This document shows, one piece after another, positions 43,373 to 54,323 of a DNA stretch of 64,000 nucleotides. The stretch comes from Symsagittifera roscoffensis. Taxonomy: Eukaryota; Xenacoelomorpha; Acoela; Convolutidae. The stretch covers positions 54,134,338 to 54,198,337 of the forward strand of contig NC_087064.1 in the NCBI RefSeq assembly GCF_963678635.1, in the 5' to 3' direction. The position numbers and the translations under genes are program-made. Every line of letters begins with the position of its first letter. Position 1 is the first letter of the stretch. Below the pieces are notes generated by a model that was not told the DNA's origin, made no database searches, and saw nothing but the letters and a program-made list of their open reading frames with translations.

Positions 43373-43967
43373 CATTACGAGGCCTAGCTGTGCACTGAAT
43401 AGGCGCACAATTTTGTGTCTGTTTGTTTTCTGGATTCCAGAGACAAGTCTTTAAACATGTTCCAAAATGTAAGTGTATTCCGCGTACAAATACCTGTCAC
43501 ATAAATTTTTTTGGCATATTGATGTTGTTGCGGACTCTGCAACGAGCGAATATATTTAATTGTTCCGGATTCCGCAATTATAAGCGGATTCCACAAACGT
43601 AAGTGGATTCTGCAAGTTGATGCGGATTCCGCTTATAACTTACAGACTCCGCTCACAATTTGAGGATTCCACTTACAGTTTCGGATTCCGCGACAGCTCA
43701 AATTTACTCAAGGCAAATAATATAATTTTTTCATGGATTGCACAAACTGGTTCCGGATTCCACTCATTTTGTTGCGGATTCCGCAAAGTAGTCTGTTTTT
43801 GGAGCGATTTTGAGCAACAAAGTGTTTTGGCTATTTTCCGTGGAATCCAAAAAAGCAGAGAAGATCTGAGAAAAATAGCAATGTTGCGGCTTCCGCGACA
43901 AATCTGACTTTTGCCTGTATCGGAATCCGCTCATAATTCACAAAATGTAAAGTCTGGCCTCGTAATG
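43373..43967. mobile_element. 595-bp element rich in GGATTCCGC motifs
   Basis: The ends are perfect 12-bp inverted repeats, CATTACGAGGCC at 43,373-43,384 and GGCCTCGTAATG at 43,956-43,967. Between about 43,525 and 43,935 lie some thirteen degenerate copies, on both strands, of GCGGATTCCGC. No convincing target duplication or transposase. Transposon class unknown. Confidence 0.6.
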
Positions 43968-44999
43968 TGATCGGTATTTTTTTTAAAATCTGATCCCATC
44001 CTGGAGAAAAAGCTGAATTAACGCCTGGTTAGCATCATAAACGTCTCTGAGATAATTAGACTGACAAAGAGAAGCAATCAGTTTTTGGGCGGTTCTCTTC
44101 TTGTAGTTTATGTAGTTTACGCTTATGTACTTCACAATTTAAAACTGTCGCTCCTCAAAATCAAAAGTATTCAGATAAAATTTTGAAGCCCAATTTTTGA
44201 GTATAAACCAGTATCGTATTTTTGAGTTGCCAGAATGTTAGAGTTAGGGTATATGGACATTTTTATCCGCTGCTAGTTGCAAATCAATTAAGTTCTGTTC
44301 CATTTTTTTGCTGACATTTCTTCTGGTAGCGGTCGAATGAAATATTCGCAAATACTTGAGATATTAAAAAACCACCCACTAATCAAATAGGTTAGCAGAC
44401 TGTATTATCCGCTTTTGAAATTTTGATCAATCAAAGTTTTTTCTAAAGATGCGTCCCTAACCTTTAATCAGCATGATAAGTACATCATATTGAAAGCATT
44501 TTCCATCTAAGATTTGATAACATGACGAAATCGCTTTTTAATTAATTTCTTCGTCTCTAAAGCTGAACTAAATTCTACTACATCAGCTTAAAGGTCAACG
44601 TTTTTTCCAGAGAAGATAGTTTTCGGTGTGCGGTGATTTTCAGTTTCTGGTAGATTAATTAATGGTGTAAATTATCTTATAATTCTCATAATTGAATCTG
44701 CTCTTGAGATTTGTGGTTCGACAGACACTCTTCGGTGAGACCTTTTGCTATATTTATGCCACAGCCTTGCAAATGCTCAAAAAAGAAACACTCTTCTGAT
44801 GAACGCAAAACCTTTTGTTACATATGGAATGTGAAATTTGAAAGAATTTGCCAGAAAAAGTAGGATTATTAAACAAGATTGGTAATCTTTTTTCAACTAT
44901 TTCTGCCCTTTTTCATGAAAGGGGGAACTCTTTACGGTAAAAAAAAATCGCCTTGGCTTAATTGAACAGTTCTTTCTTAATAGGAAAAGAGGGAATTCA
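43968..44999. other. Intergenic
   Basis: No gene or matching repeat recognised. Confidence 0.35.
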
Positions 45000-45358
45000 G
45001 CAGATGTGGATTTGGGTAGAGGGTGGTGGGCCGAACGCTGTGATTTGATCTCCTCACTAACCAAAGGGTTCCCCTTTGGTATTGTTTTATGACATCCATT
45101 TTAGCCCTAGCAACCCTAAAATTTTTCTAAAGGCGCATTGGGCGCCAATCTATACTAATTTTGAAGGCAAGCGCTAGCCAAAAACACGCAATTTTTTGGT
45201 CCAAGTTTTCAAAATTGCCCAAAACGGTTTTTGTTTGTTTTTTTTTTCAAAAATTTTGAAATCAGTTTGGTCGATCTAATAAAAGGTCCACAAAATTGTC
45301 GACAATTTTTTTTTGAAACCCCCTCACCCACCACCCTTGGAATTCGGAACAAGGTACC
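45000..45358. mobile_element. Decayed hAT-like miniature element
   Basis: TTTGATCTCC, GGCGCCAATCTATACTAATT, ACGCAATTTTTTGGTCCAAG and GTTTGGTCGATCTAATAAAA follow the order of 37,974-38,322. The ends (GTGGATTTGGG, CACCCTTGGAATTCGG) are degenerate. Confidence 0.6.
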
Positions 45359-45978
45359 ATAGTGATATAGTTAATATAATCCAAGATTTCCTGCAACCTT
45401 TCTGAAAAAATATTTATTTCAAGGTCGAGACAGGTAAGAATGGATAAAAAGCTGTTTCGCTTTTTTAATTCTTTTTAAATTATTTTCTGGCCTAATAAAT
45501 AATAGTACGTCTTTTTAGAAAATTATTTCATCAATTAGTATTGAATATTTTTTATTTTTTTAAAATAGCAAAGTACCTTGTGTACAAGCGCGTTGAATAA
45601 CACCAAAAACACCAAGAAAGAAACGTGTGTTTCAAATGTGATTGATTTCAATGACAAAAAAACTCTTCTCACTCTTTAATTTTCTCAACAGGTCAATGAC
45701 AGTGGTATTCACACATTACGTCCTTCTCGCATTTCGCCTTTCATAAAGTCACTGGAACATTTCGCCCACACGTATTCCGCTCCCACACAGTTCGCAGCTC
45801 AAATTGTAATTTGAGAAAGCGGCGATTAATTATTTGAGTAATAAGTTGCTGCAGAAAGAGCCAATTCTGAGTGTAGTTGTCACCGGTAGATTTGATATTT
45901 TTTTCATGCATTAAACTGTTCAAAATATTAATTTTAATTTCGTCTAAAACAACAATGGTTACAACCATTTTCAAAGAA
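45359..45978. other. Intergenic
   Basis: A 60-80 codon open - strand stretch (45,983-45,741) shows no domain. Nothing else recognised. Confidence 0.35.
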
Positions 45979-46506
45979 AACAAGACTGCTCGTATCAGGG
46001 CGAAGCCCTGAATGTTCCGACTGACTTTTAAGGTTTATGGAGCATTAATAACATTAATATCATTAACATACTAAATGTACTAACAAAAAACGAAAAAAAA
46101 AATTTTCCACAAAAATCATCCCCCCATACGCCATATAAAGTACAAAAGAATAGATTACGCTCCTTGTAACAAATCAATTATGGCAAATAAACTTCTTTCA
46201 ACCAATTTGGAACGATTTCTAAGACGGATTAAACCTCCGGTTTTGCGTTAATAGCGCGAAATATATCGCGCGTTAATTGTCCCAAATTGGCCAAAAGGGC
46301 AATCTTTAAACCCTCATAACTTTACGAAAAAAGATCACAGGTGAAATATCTTTTCAAATTTAAGCTCAGGACAGTAATACCTTTTGAATGGTATAAAAAA
46401 AGTTCCGTCAAAAATGGTTAGATAAAAAGTCGAAATTTAGCTGAAGAAAAAAAAACCCACCACGAGCTCAAATATTCCGTTACTTTCGTATCAAAAGTCG
46501 GAACAA
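45979..46506 (-). mobile_element. Helentron-like element, full-length copy
   Basis: AACAAGACTGCTCGTATCA, hairpin CAGGGCGAAGCCCTG, palindromic GCGCGAAATATATCGCGCG, end TATCAAAAGTCGGAACAA. Confidence 0.87.
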
Positions 46507-46507
46507 T

Positions 46508-46865
46508 AACGGAAAAATTGCGCTACAGAAAAATTTCGACTCTTTGTCTAGCAATTTTTGACAAAAAATTTTTATTATTGCAAAAGTATCGTTGTCTTCA
46601 GCTTATATTAAAAAAGATATTTTGCCAGTGATAAGTTTTCGTAAGGCTATGCGGGTTTAAAGATTGCCAATTTGGGACAATTAAAGCCTAAGCGGAGATT
46701 TAATATATCTTAAAACTCGTTCGGAAAAATTGAGGCATGCTATTTGGTGTATTTAAAACTTTGCTATATGCAAAATATATCACTTTTTGTATGTATAGGG
46801 AGATGACTTTCAAAAATGCGGTCAGAACATTCAAAACTGCTCCCAGATACGAGCAACCTTGTTTT
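46508..46865 (+). mobile_element. Helentron-like element, diverged short copy
   Basis: Directly abuts the previous copy head to head. TTTCGACTCTTTGTCTAGC, ATTTGGGACAATTAA, CTAAGCGGAGATTTAAT and GCGGTCAGAACATTC to CGAGCAACCTTGTTTT give the family order. Confidence 0.7.
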
Positions 46866-47265
46866 AATTTTGAAACGCTTACATGCTCACAGATAATTGA
46901 AGAAGATTGCTTTGAATAGATGGCTGCTCTTAAGTTGGTCATTTTTGTTTTAAAATAATGAAAAGTTTCAAAAACGAATTGAAAGTTTTTTTTTCTCAAT
47001 TTTCTTCTCTTTTTTTTCGGTAATTCCACCACTAATTTAAGCAAAAAATTGATAAAACTTGCGCCTTGTATTCTTTAAGAAAAAATTAAATAGATTGGCT
47101 CAATTGAATAGAAAATTTTTCTGAGCTACACAAATTTGTGTTATTTAACAACGCAATATAGCATCGCTCGTTAATGTTTCCAAATATGCATTTTCAAACC
47201 CCAAAACGGAACAAAAATGATCAAAAATGCAATATCTGCAAAACACTTTTCAATAAAAATATTGA
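46866..47265. other. Intergenic
   Basis: AT-rich, nothing recognised. Confidence 0.35.
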
Positions 47266-47668
47266 GTTCAAATTGCAGAAAGACAAACCTGTCACAAATA
47301 GTCTGACAATATCCTCAAATACTTGAATAAAACTATTTTCCATGTAGTATGTAGTTAAATAGGCAATTTAAAAAATCTTGTCATTCGAATGTTAATATTT
47401 TTCTTCCAAGGTTGATATTGAAAACAACTCAATCTATTCTTTTTAAAATTCAGTGGACCATTGTTGGTAAAATGGTGTTGCCTTGAGCTGAAAAAGTCAA
47501 TACTGTAGAGCGAAAAGTTTTTATCAGCTACATAACCTAAAACTTGCTAAGAAACAAGAGTGCTCATGTATCATGGCAAAATCCTGAGATCCGACAGTTT
47601 TTCAGAGCTGTGAAACAAATCTCTAAAAATATTGAAAATAAAATAGAAAAAAGGAAAAATTGTTGCCC
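47266..47668. repeat. Interspersed repeat family 2, copy 2
   Basis: Begins GAGTTCAAATTGCAGAAAGA and ends GGAAAAATTGTTG, matching 20,333-20,735. A 34-bp Helentron-like scrap (CCCTGAATGTTTCGACTACC..) then separates it from copy 3. Confidence 0.8.
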
Positions 47669-47701
47669 TGAATGTTTCGACTACCTTTTGATCGAAAGTC
47701 G

Positions 47702-48163
47702 GAATATCCTCAAATACTTGAATAAAACTATTTTCCATGTAGTATGTTTTATATAGGTAATTCAAAAAATCTTGTCATTCGATTGTTAATCTTTTTCTTC
47801 CAAGGTTGAAGTTGAAACCAACTCAATCTACACTTTTTGAAATTCAGTGGACCATTGTTGGTAAAAAGGTGTTGCCTTGAGATGAAAAAGTCAAAACTGT
47901 AGAGCGAAAAATTTTTATCACCTATATAATGTAAAACTTGCTAAAAAACAAGAGCGCTCATATATCATGGCAAAATCCTGAGATCCGACTGTTTTTTAGA
48001 GCTGTGAAACAAATCTCAAAAAATATTAAAATTAAAATAGAAAAAGGAAAAATTAATGTTTTTTTTTCTTTTATACTTCGCACGCTATGTAAATTTCAAA
48101 GAAACAAATTAAGTGTCTCGTGTTGTTTTAAAAAAGAAACTTAGTTTGCAGTTTGCGCTTGTG
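47702..48163. repeat. Interspersed repeat family 2, copy 3
   Basis: Same order as copy 1 but lacking the first 80 bp or so, ending with CTTAGTTTGCAGTTTGCGC. Confidence 0.8.
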
Positions 48164-48265
48164 GCCTGTCTAAAAAAAATTCAAATTAATTTTCGAAACT
48201 TTCTCTAAATCACACCCTCCTTATATACCCTCCTATATCTTGACCTGCCCCTGTAGATGGTATGA
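48164..48265. mobile_element. Right end of a hAT-like miniature element
   Basis: GGCCTGTCTAAAAAAAATTC and CACACCCTCCTTATATACCC lead to TGACCTGCCCCTG, a degenerate CAGGGGC end. Confidence 0.45.
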
Positions 48266-49014
48266 TTAATTTGTGTCGAAAACGCTTAATTAAAAAAAAC
48301 TAAATTTGACTGAGTAGTTATCAAACCCCAAGCTGAATTTTTCCGTCCAGTTTTTTGAAAGCTCAAACAAAGATTAAAAAAACTAACTCGATTACAGTTG
48401 GTAATGTAACGGAGCAACCTTCAAGTTGCTTAATGTAATTTTTGATAAAAGTGGTTAAAATTTTAAAAACAAAAAACTACACATGATGTTATTTTCAATT
48501 TATATATTTTTAAAATCTTGCAGATCAAGCAGCTTGCCGCATTCGAATTTGGATTAAGGAAAGAGGCGTTTCATTTTTATCTAAGCATCGGGATGATAAA
48601 AAAATCAAATTCGCGTATTATTTAAAGGTCAGAAAATAATTTGAGCGCAAGGCAGCAAATCTGTCACATACTTAAATTAATCCGTGCAAAAGGCTTAGTA
48701 GAAAAGTCACACTTCGCCTGAACAAGAAATAACAGGTAAGGTAACAAAAATATTCCATTCCTTCTTCAAAAGTCGGAAAAACAAAGATGCTCGTAGAAAC
48801 TTTGTTTTGGGATAAAAAATTCTATAACTCTGCTCTACAAAAACGTATGTCGTTTTAATTAGATTTTTTTCGTTTTTTCAGAAAGCATTTTTGACTTTTC
48901 AGAAAACAGTTTTGACGGATTTCAAAAACTTCAACTGATGTTAACAGACAGCAGTAGTTACACATGGTCACAATTGCAGCAAGCATTCGTTAACGCTTGA
49001 AAATAACAACTCAT
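48266..49014. other. Intergenic with one exon candidate
   Basis: Apart from 48,523-48,639, nothing is recognised. Confidence 0.35.
48523..48639 (+). CDS. Candidate short coding exon, unknown
   Basis: It follows a possible splice acceptor (TTTTTAAAATCTTGCAG) and encodes 38 residues, including DQAACRIRIWIKERGVSFL and SKHRDDKKIKFAYYL, before TAA. The GC content is above the flanks. No family recognised; it could be chance. Confidence 0.22.
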   Translation, partial: DQAACRIRIWIKERGVSFLSKHRDDKKIKFAYYLKVRK

Positions 49015-49915
49015 ACAAAAACAAGTCGGCTCGTATCAGAGCGAAGACTTGAATATTCCCAAGGTCTTTTAAGTTCAATGAAGTGATGCTCACTTTAATA
49101 AAGTAGATAAAAGTTTCAAAATAAAAATGACACTTATTTATATATTTTCTATGATTTTTTTTAAATATACCCCACACGCTTTGTTATGCACAAACAAAAA
49201 ATTTCGCATAAGGCAAAATATTAAATACGACAGACAGCATGCGTCAATTTGATTCGGAATTATTTCTAAGACCTGTTAAATTTCCGCTTACACATCAATG
49301 GGACTTCGCATGATGATGAGGTTTTTTGAGGTCATCAGATTGTATATTCGATTCCATGCCTTGGCAATGATTGTGTGTGGGGGTGAGCTCTCACTTGATT
49401 TCAAGTTTCAGGTCTACCATAGCCTGGCCACTTATGGCTTCAATAGTGGTACCACGTGAAAGTTCTAGGCGCAAAAAGAAGCCCTGAATGTTTCGACCGC
49501 CTTTTAAATCATCAAAGTCATCCCCCGTCAAAGTCATCCCCCTTCACGCCATTTATAGCACCAAGTGATAGATTTCGCTCCTAGTAACAAGTCGATTATG
49601 GCAAACAAGCTTCCCTTAACCAATTTGGAACGAGTTCGATGACGGATTAAATCTCCGCTTACGCATTCATAGCGCGAAATATATCGCCGTTAATTGTCCC
49701 AAGTAGGCCAAAATGGAAATCTTTAAACCCCCATAACTTTACAAAAATTTATCACAGGTGAATTAACTTTTTAAATTTAAACTCAAGACAACAATATCTT
49801 TTTTTTAATGATATTTTTATAATTCCGTCAAAAATGGCTAGTTAAAAAGTCGAATACTGTCTGAAAAAAAACATTCCGAGCACAAATATTTCGTTACTTT
49901 CTTTACGGAACAACT
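49015..49915 (-). mobile_element. Two diverged Helentron-like fragments
   Basis: 49,015-49,300 starts ACAAGTCGGCTCGTATCAGA. 49,478-49,915 starts GAAGCCCTGAATGTTTCGAC and carries the usual middle (CTAGTTAAAAAGTCGAATAC) to TTTCTTTACGGAACA. Between them (49,300-49,477) is unrelated sequence. Confidence 0.65.
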
Positions 49916-50333
49916 AGACGGCCCATATCAGGGCAAAGCACTAAATGTTTCGACTGCACATGAATTGGTCTCGTATCGTTTTTCGAAAATGATATATTGA
50001 CAAGCTGCAAGTTTTGGGCTAATAATATAAGTGTTAAAGCTTGAGTCGTTAATGGAATTACTAAGGAAAAAAAGCTTGCCTCAATTCAATTTGGATCGAT
50101 TATGAGTGCGGATGATTTGCCCCGCAGAAATAAATCGCGTATTGAAGCAAAGTATTCAAAATATTATTCCAGCAGCACTTCCGCACTTTAGTTAAGTAAA
50201 GCCGTACTAGCTTATCACTCACTAGATTTTCGGATCGATGCCCATACGCAGTCAGTTTTCTAAAATTGGCCTGAATAAAAAAAAACAACCCCGGCTATGT
50301 ATATTTCTCACTCTCTTTGAAAGTCGGAACAAA
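49916..50333 (-). mobile_element. Highly diverged Helentron-like copy
   Basis: AACTAGACGGCCCATATCAG, TTGCCTCAATTCAATTTGGA and CACTCTCTTTGAAAGTCGGAACAA mark the two ends of a copy whose middle differs strongly. TCGGATCGATGCCCATACGC is shared with 63,025-63,060. Confidence 0.6.
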
Positions 50334-50549
50334 AAGTTAACAAAAAGTTAGCCTAACATTGTTGGCAAAAAATAATAGACTTGTTTCACTTTTAACATCA
50401 GCATTTTGCGTCGTAGAAAATTTTGAATTTTAGACCATAACAACTCTTTGGTCCTATCATTATCTACTCACATAGAGGTACGCACTACTTCTACGCACTC
50501 TATTCTCGTTGCTACTTTATTTATTTTTGATGTCTTGGGTAGCTCGTAG

Positions 50550-50795
50550 TAAGTCTTGACCTGCAACGTACATTATAATATTCTGAACACTCAGGCCCGT
50601 TGGCGCAATAAAACGCTCGTACAGCAGAATTTGCCAGAGAAACGCATCGAAAAGGACAAAGGTTTATGGATCAAACTCAAGCGGAGGGCCATAGATCAAG
50701 CGTATCATCGGTTTTTTGACAAGCTCACCGATGAAGACTCAAACCGTTTGCCACCAGTAATGCTTAAAAGAGCAATGCATATTTCGAAAAAGTAG
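50550..50795 (+). CDS. Candidate terminal coding exon, unknown
   Basis: A possible acceptor, TTCTGAACACTCAG at 50,593, opens into 66 highly charged residues (ARWRNKTLVQQNLPEKRIEK, LWIKLKRRAIDQAYHRFFDK, DSNRLPPVMLKRAMHISKK) ending in TAG. Balanced base composition stands out against AT-rich flanks, arguing for selection. No homologue comes to mind and no upstream exon was found. Alternatives: a captured gene fragment or a piece of a transposon protein. Confidence 0.33.
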
Positions 50796-51018
50796 AAATT
50801 TTCTTACATTGCGCGTTCGTATTAGACACAATCAAATAACAAGACACTATCGTTTGTTTGCGATCCTCTTAAGCATGCTATTAAACCGACCCGTCGATAA
50901 TTTTTTGGAAATTGAGATGATTTCTAAGGATATTTTTTCTTTACATTCGAAGTTTTTGCATTTCAGTTTTAAGTTTTTTATAGCAAGTATCTAAGTATTT
51001 GCCTTCTTCTGCTTTTAG

Positions 51019-51210
51019 GCTAGTTATCAATGTGTTCAATGTTTCTTACTCCAAACAAACGACGCAACATTGACGATACCAAGCTCACTATCAGATCAAG
51101 TTGAGTTCAATAGAGCCTATAACCAATTCGAAGCTTTTGCGGAAGCTGAAAAAAGAGCCACAAAGTTGATCAATTTTTCTGTCACAAGATGCATCTTGTT
51201 CTGCGGTTGA
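51019..51210 (+). CDS. Candidate exon with a good splice acceptor, unknown
   Basis: CTAAGTATTTGCCTTCTTCT then GCTTTTAG is a well-formed branch point, pyrimidine tract and acceptor. The frame that follows encodes 63 residues, including ASYQCVQCFLLQTNDATL and VEFNRAYNQFEAFAEAEKRA, to TGA. The - strand is also open across part of it. No family recognised. Confidence 0.25.
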   Translation, partial: ASYQCVQCFLLQTNDATLTIPSSLSDQVEFNRAYNQFEAFAEAEKRATKLINFSVTRCILFCG

Positions 51211-52071
51211 AATATTGTGTTATTGAGACGACGCAAGGACACTTGAAATTTTGAATTAATTGCTGATACAGTTGAAAGTTGAGAAGTCTCAAGAATCATG
51301 GCCTCAAAAAGATTAATGACTTACAGGAAACAATTTTTAAATTAAACACTTGAAGTTCAAAATTGTCGTACTGATTGGAAATGGTATTTTTTCATCATTC
51401 ACTCATACAAATCGTCACTCTTTGGTCCTGACTTACATTAGAAACTGTTGAATGTCTTAATGCGCTTTCAACAAAACATACCTGTGCTATCACTGCGACA
51501 TTGAAAGTTTTTTTTCTGAATAATTGGTCTCATTTTGATCGTTTCTTTCTCCGTTTCTTGTGATGGAAAGATCGCACATCAATTGTTCAAATTTTTTGCC
51601 TAAAAAGTATACTTTAGCGCTCGTCATTCACCAAAATACAAAAATTTTTACCATGTTTTTCTCAGTAAACGTAGGAAGAATGGTCTGATTTATACCGACT
51701 GACAATTTTCGGTACTTTTTAACTCTAAAACTTAAATGCAATAATAACTAACTAGTATCGACGGCTGCAATTTGGTTATAGTAAAAAAAATGTTGACAAG
51801 TTGAATTTGTGCTGCTTGCATTCATGTAATCTTTTTCAATTTTTTGTTGAAATGATCTTCAACTTAATTAGTTACAGTCTGAATTAGCGCTCTTGCTCTT
51901 TAGTTCGGAATGCAGTTCGTTTTTCTTTCAGCAAACTGCATATCATTAATTTTTTCATGTATACATTTTTTTCTCCTCTTTTTTGTGCGAGCATAGTTTA
52001 AACAAGACTGTCCATCAATTTTTTCAGTTTGTTGTTTCTAATTAAAAGCAAGAAAGTGCATCAATTTCGTT
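51211..52071. other. Intergenic
   Basis: Nothing recognised except AAACAAGACTGTCCATCAA near 52,000, a scrap of a Helentron-like 3' end. Confidence 0.35.
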
Positions 52072-52290
52072 TCGGATACCAGCGGATTTAGGGGGGGCGC
52101 CCCCTCTCAGGAATTTGAACCCCCGCCGACCCAAAGGTTCCCAGCTTTGTACTATTTTGAGATATTCACTCAAACGGCGTATATGTACTATTCTCGAATC
52201 TGATTGGATGAAAAATATGACTTTTGACCAGGTAAACAATCTCGCTCCTAAAATGATTTAGGGGTGGGGGCGGGGTGGGGGCAATGTTCG
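52072..52290. mobile_element. Decayed hAT-like miniature element
   Basis: CAGCGGATTTAGGGGGGGCG at the left and TGAACCCCCGCCGACCCAAA match the left half of 37,974-38,322. The right end (GGGGTGGGGGCGGGGTGGGG near 52,260) is only a G-rich run. Confidence 0.5.
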
Positions 52291-52589
52291 CTTGATTCTA
52301 AAATTGACCAATCTGAAAGCTGCCAATTTGTATGCCAATCGAGAAGGTGCTTTTTTCAAAGGAATATTTTTGTTGTCAAAAAAACTTGAAACTAAATCAT
52401 CAACTGCCTCGGAATTATATCTTTTCTTCACAATTTCTTCACAATTAAATGACCAAATCAAGAAAAAATTAGACATAGCCTACATGCCAACGCATTTGGC
52501 ACTAAACAACAACCAAGTCAATACTTTTGATGCAACTGATTAGGAGCAGTAGAATTATAACAACATGCAACAAATAGATACAATTGAGG
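52291..52589. other. Intergenic with an unrecognised open stretch
   Basis: The + strand is open at 52,292-52,543 (GAFFKGIFLLSKKLETKSS), with no recognisable domain. Confidence 0.25.
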
Positions 52590-53098
52590 AAGAAGACTGC
52601 TTGTATCAGGGCGAAGCCCTGAATGTTCTGACTGCCTTTTGAGGTTTATGGAGCAGTCATATCAATAAAAAATTAAATGTAATAAAACAAAATGAAAAAA
52701 ATCTAAAATTTGAAATTTTTTTGAAAGTCATCCCCCCACACGCCATATGAAGTACAAATGGATAGATTTTGCTCCTTGTAACAAATAAATTATGGCAAAT
52801 AAGCTTCTTTCAATCAATTATCAACGATTTCCAAGACGGATTAACTTTCCGCTTACGTGTTATAAGCGTTTATTATCCCAATTTGGCCAAAATGGCATCT
52901 TTAAACCCCCGTAATTTTACAAAAAATAATCACAGGTGAATTATTTTTTCAAATTTGAGCTCCGGAAAGCAATGCTTTTCGAATGTTGAAAAAGTTTCTG
53001 TCAAAAATGGCTAGTTAAAAATTCGAAGTTTGTTTGAAGAAAAAAAAACGCACCCCGAGCACAAGTATTCCGTTAACTTCGTATCGAACGTCGGAACA
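52590..53098 (-). mobile_element. Helentron-like element
   Basis: GAAGACTGCTTGTATCAGGG with hairpin CAGGGCGAAGCCCTG. The right end ATCGAACGTCGGAACAA is followed by a second end-like piece, ACTTTCGTATCGAAAGTCGG, to 53,128. Confidence 0.85.
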
Positions 53099-53532
53099 AC
53101 AGTCACTTTCGTATCGAAAGTCGGCACAGTAATCGTTTATGAGCGAAGTGGAGTTCAAATAGTTATGTCATATTCAGAGATCAATAATGCAGAATATTTT
53201 TCAAATCTCTAGCAAATTGTATCTTCATTTTCACCAAAAAATGACGCTGATTAGTTTTCAGCAACATTTTTTGCTACGCTGTCCCTATCGCTAACGCTAA
53301 AACTATCGATGTCACGCCATTTGTCACGCTTTCAACCTGTAAGATTGTTAGAACATGTTTATGGTTATTTCGAAGAGCAAAGAAGTTCCTGATTTTTTTT
53401 CATCCTTTGTCGTGAGTTGTAGTTGTTGCAATTCAATTTTACTCTATAAACTCCGTAAAAACTTAAATTGTTGACACAGCGCCGCATAAGGCTGTAATCA
53501 AATCAAAGAACTTTGAAGAACGAATGTCTAAT
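53099..53532. other. Intergenic
   Basis: Apart from the extra Helentron-like end piece to 53,128, nothing recognised. Confidence 0.35.
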
Positions 53533-54023
53533 TGTTCAATCTTTCGTAACGATTTTTCTTCAGACAAGTTTCGACTTTGTACCTAACAATTTTTGACGGA
53601 GTGTTTTGAACATCATTTAAAAGCTAATGTTGCCCTGAGCTTAAATTTGAAAGGATATTTCACCTGTGATCATTTTTCGTACAGTTGTGGGGGTTTAAAT
53701 ATTGCCATTTTGGCCAGTTTGGGACAATTAACGCGCCATAAATTTCGTGCGATTAAAGCGTAAGCGGAGATTTAATCCGTCTTAGAAATCGTTCCAAATT
53801 GGTTGAAAGAAGCTTATTTGCCATAATTTATTTGTTACAACGAGCGAAATCTATCACTTTGTACCTTATATGGCGTATTGGGGGATGATTTTTGCAAAAA
53901 TCTCAAACTACAAAAAATATATATTATTTCAATTTTTACATTTAATTTTTCCTGTTATTACTGCTCCGTAGACCTTTAAAGGCAGTCGGAACAATCAGGG
54001 CCCTGATACGAGCAGTCTTGTTT
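53533..54023 (+). mobile_element. Helentron-like element
   Basis: TGTTCAATCTTTCGTAACG to CGAGCAGTCTTGTTT. The 3' hairpin is reduced: CAGGGCCCTG is left, the loop having been lost. Confidence 0.82.
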
Positions 54024-54224
54024 GATTTTTGTTGTCTAACGGAAAAATGTTTATCATCTTTCTATCATCTGTTTTTGCCCTTTCCTCCGCTGTAAATTTA
54101 GAGCCACGTTGAACAATTTTATACCATGCCTGGAACATGGTGATTTTCACTACAGCAAGAAATACTCATTTTGGTTCAGCTTTAAATGAACACCAGAGTA
54201 ACAAAAGAATCCACAAATACGCCT
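54024..54224. other. Spacer
   Basis: Nothing recognised. Confidence 0.3.
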
Positions 54225-54323
54225 GCACATACATACACACACATTTACACACATATACATTCCACCCCACGCACACGCACTCACCCACGTGCATACTCAC
54301 ACAGACAAACACACACGCCCATA
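54225..54323. repeat. CA-rich microsatellite
   Basis: Imperfect CACA tract with interspersed CATACA, CACGCA and CACCCA units, ending near ACACACACGCCCATAG. Confidence 0.9.
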
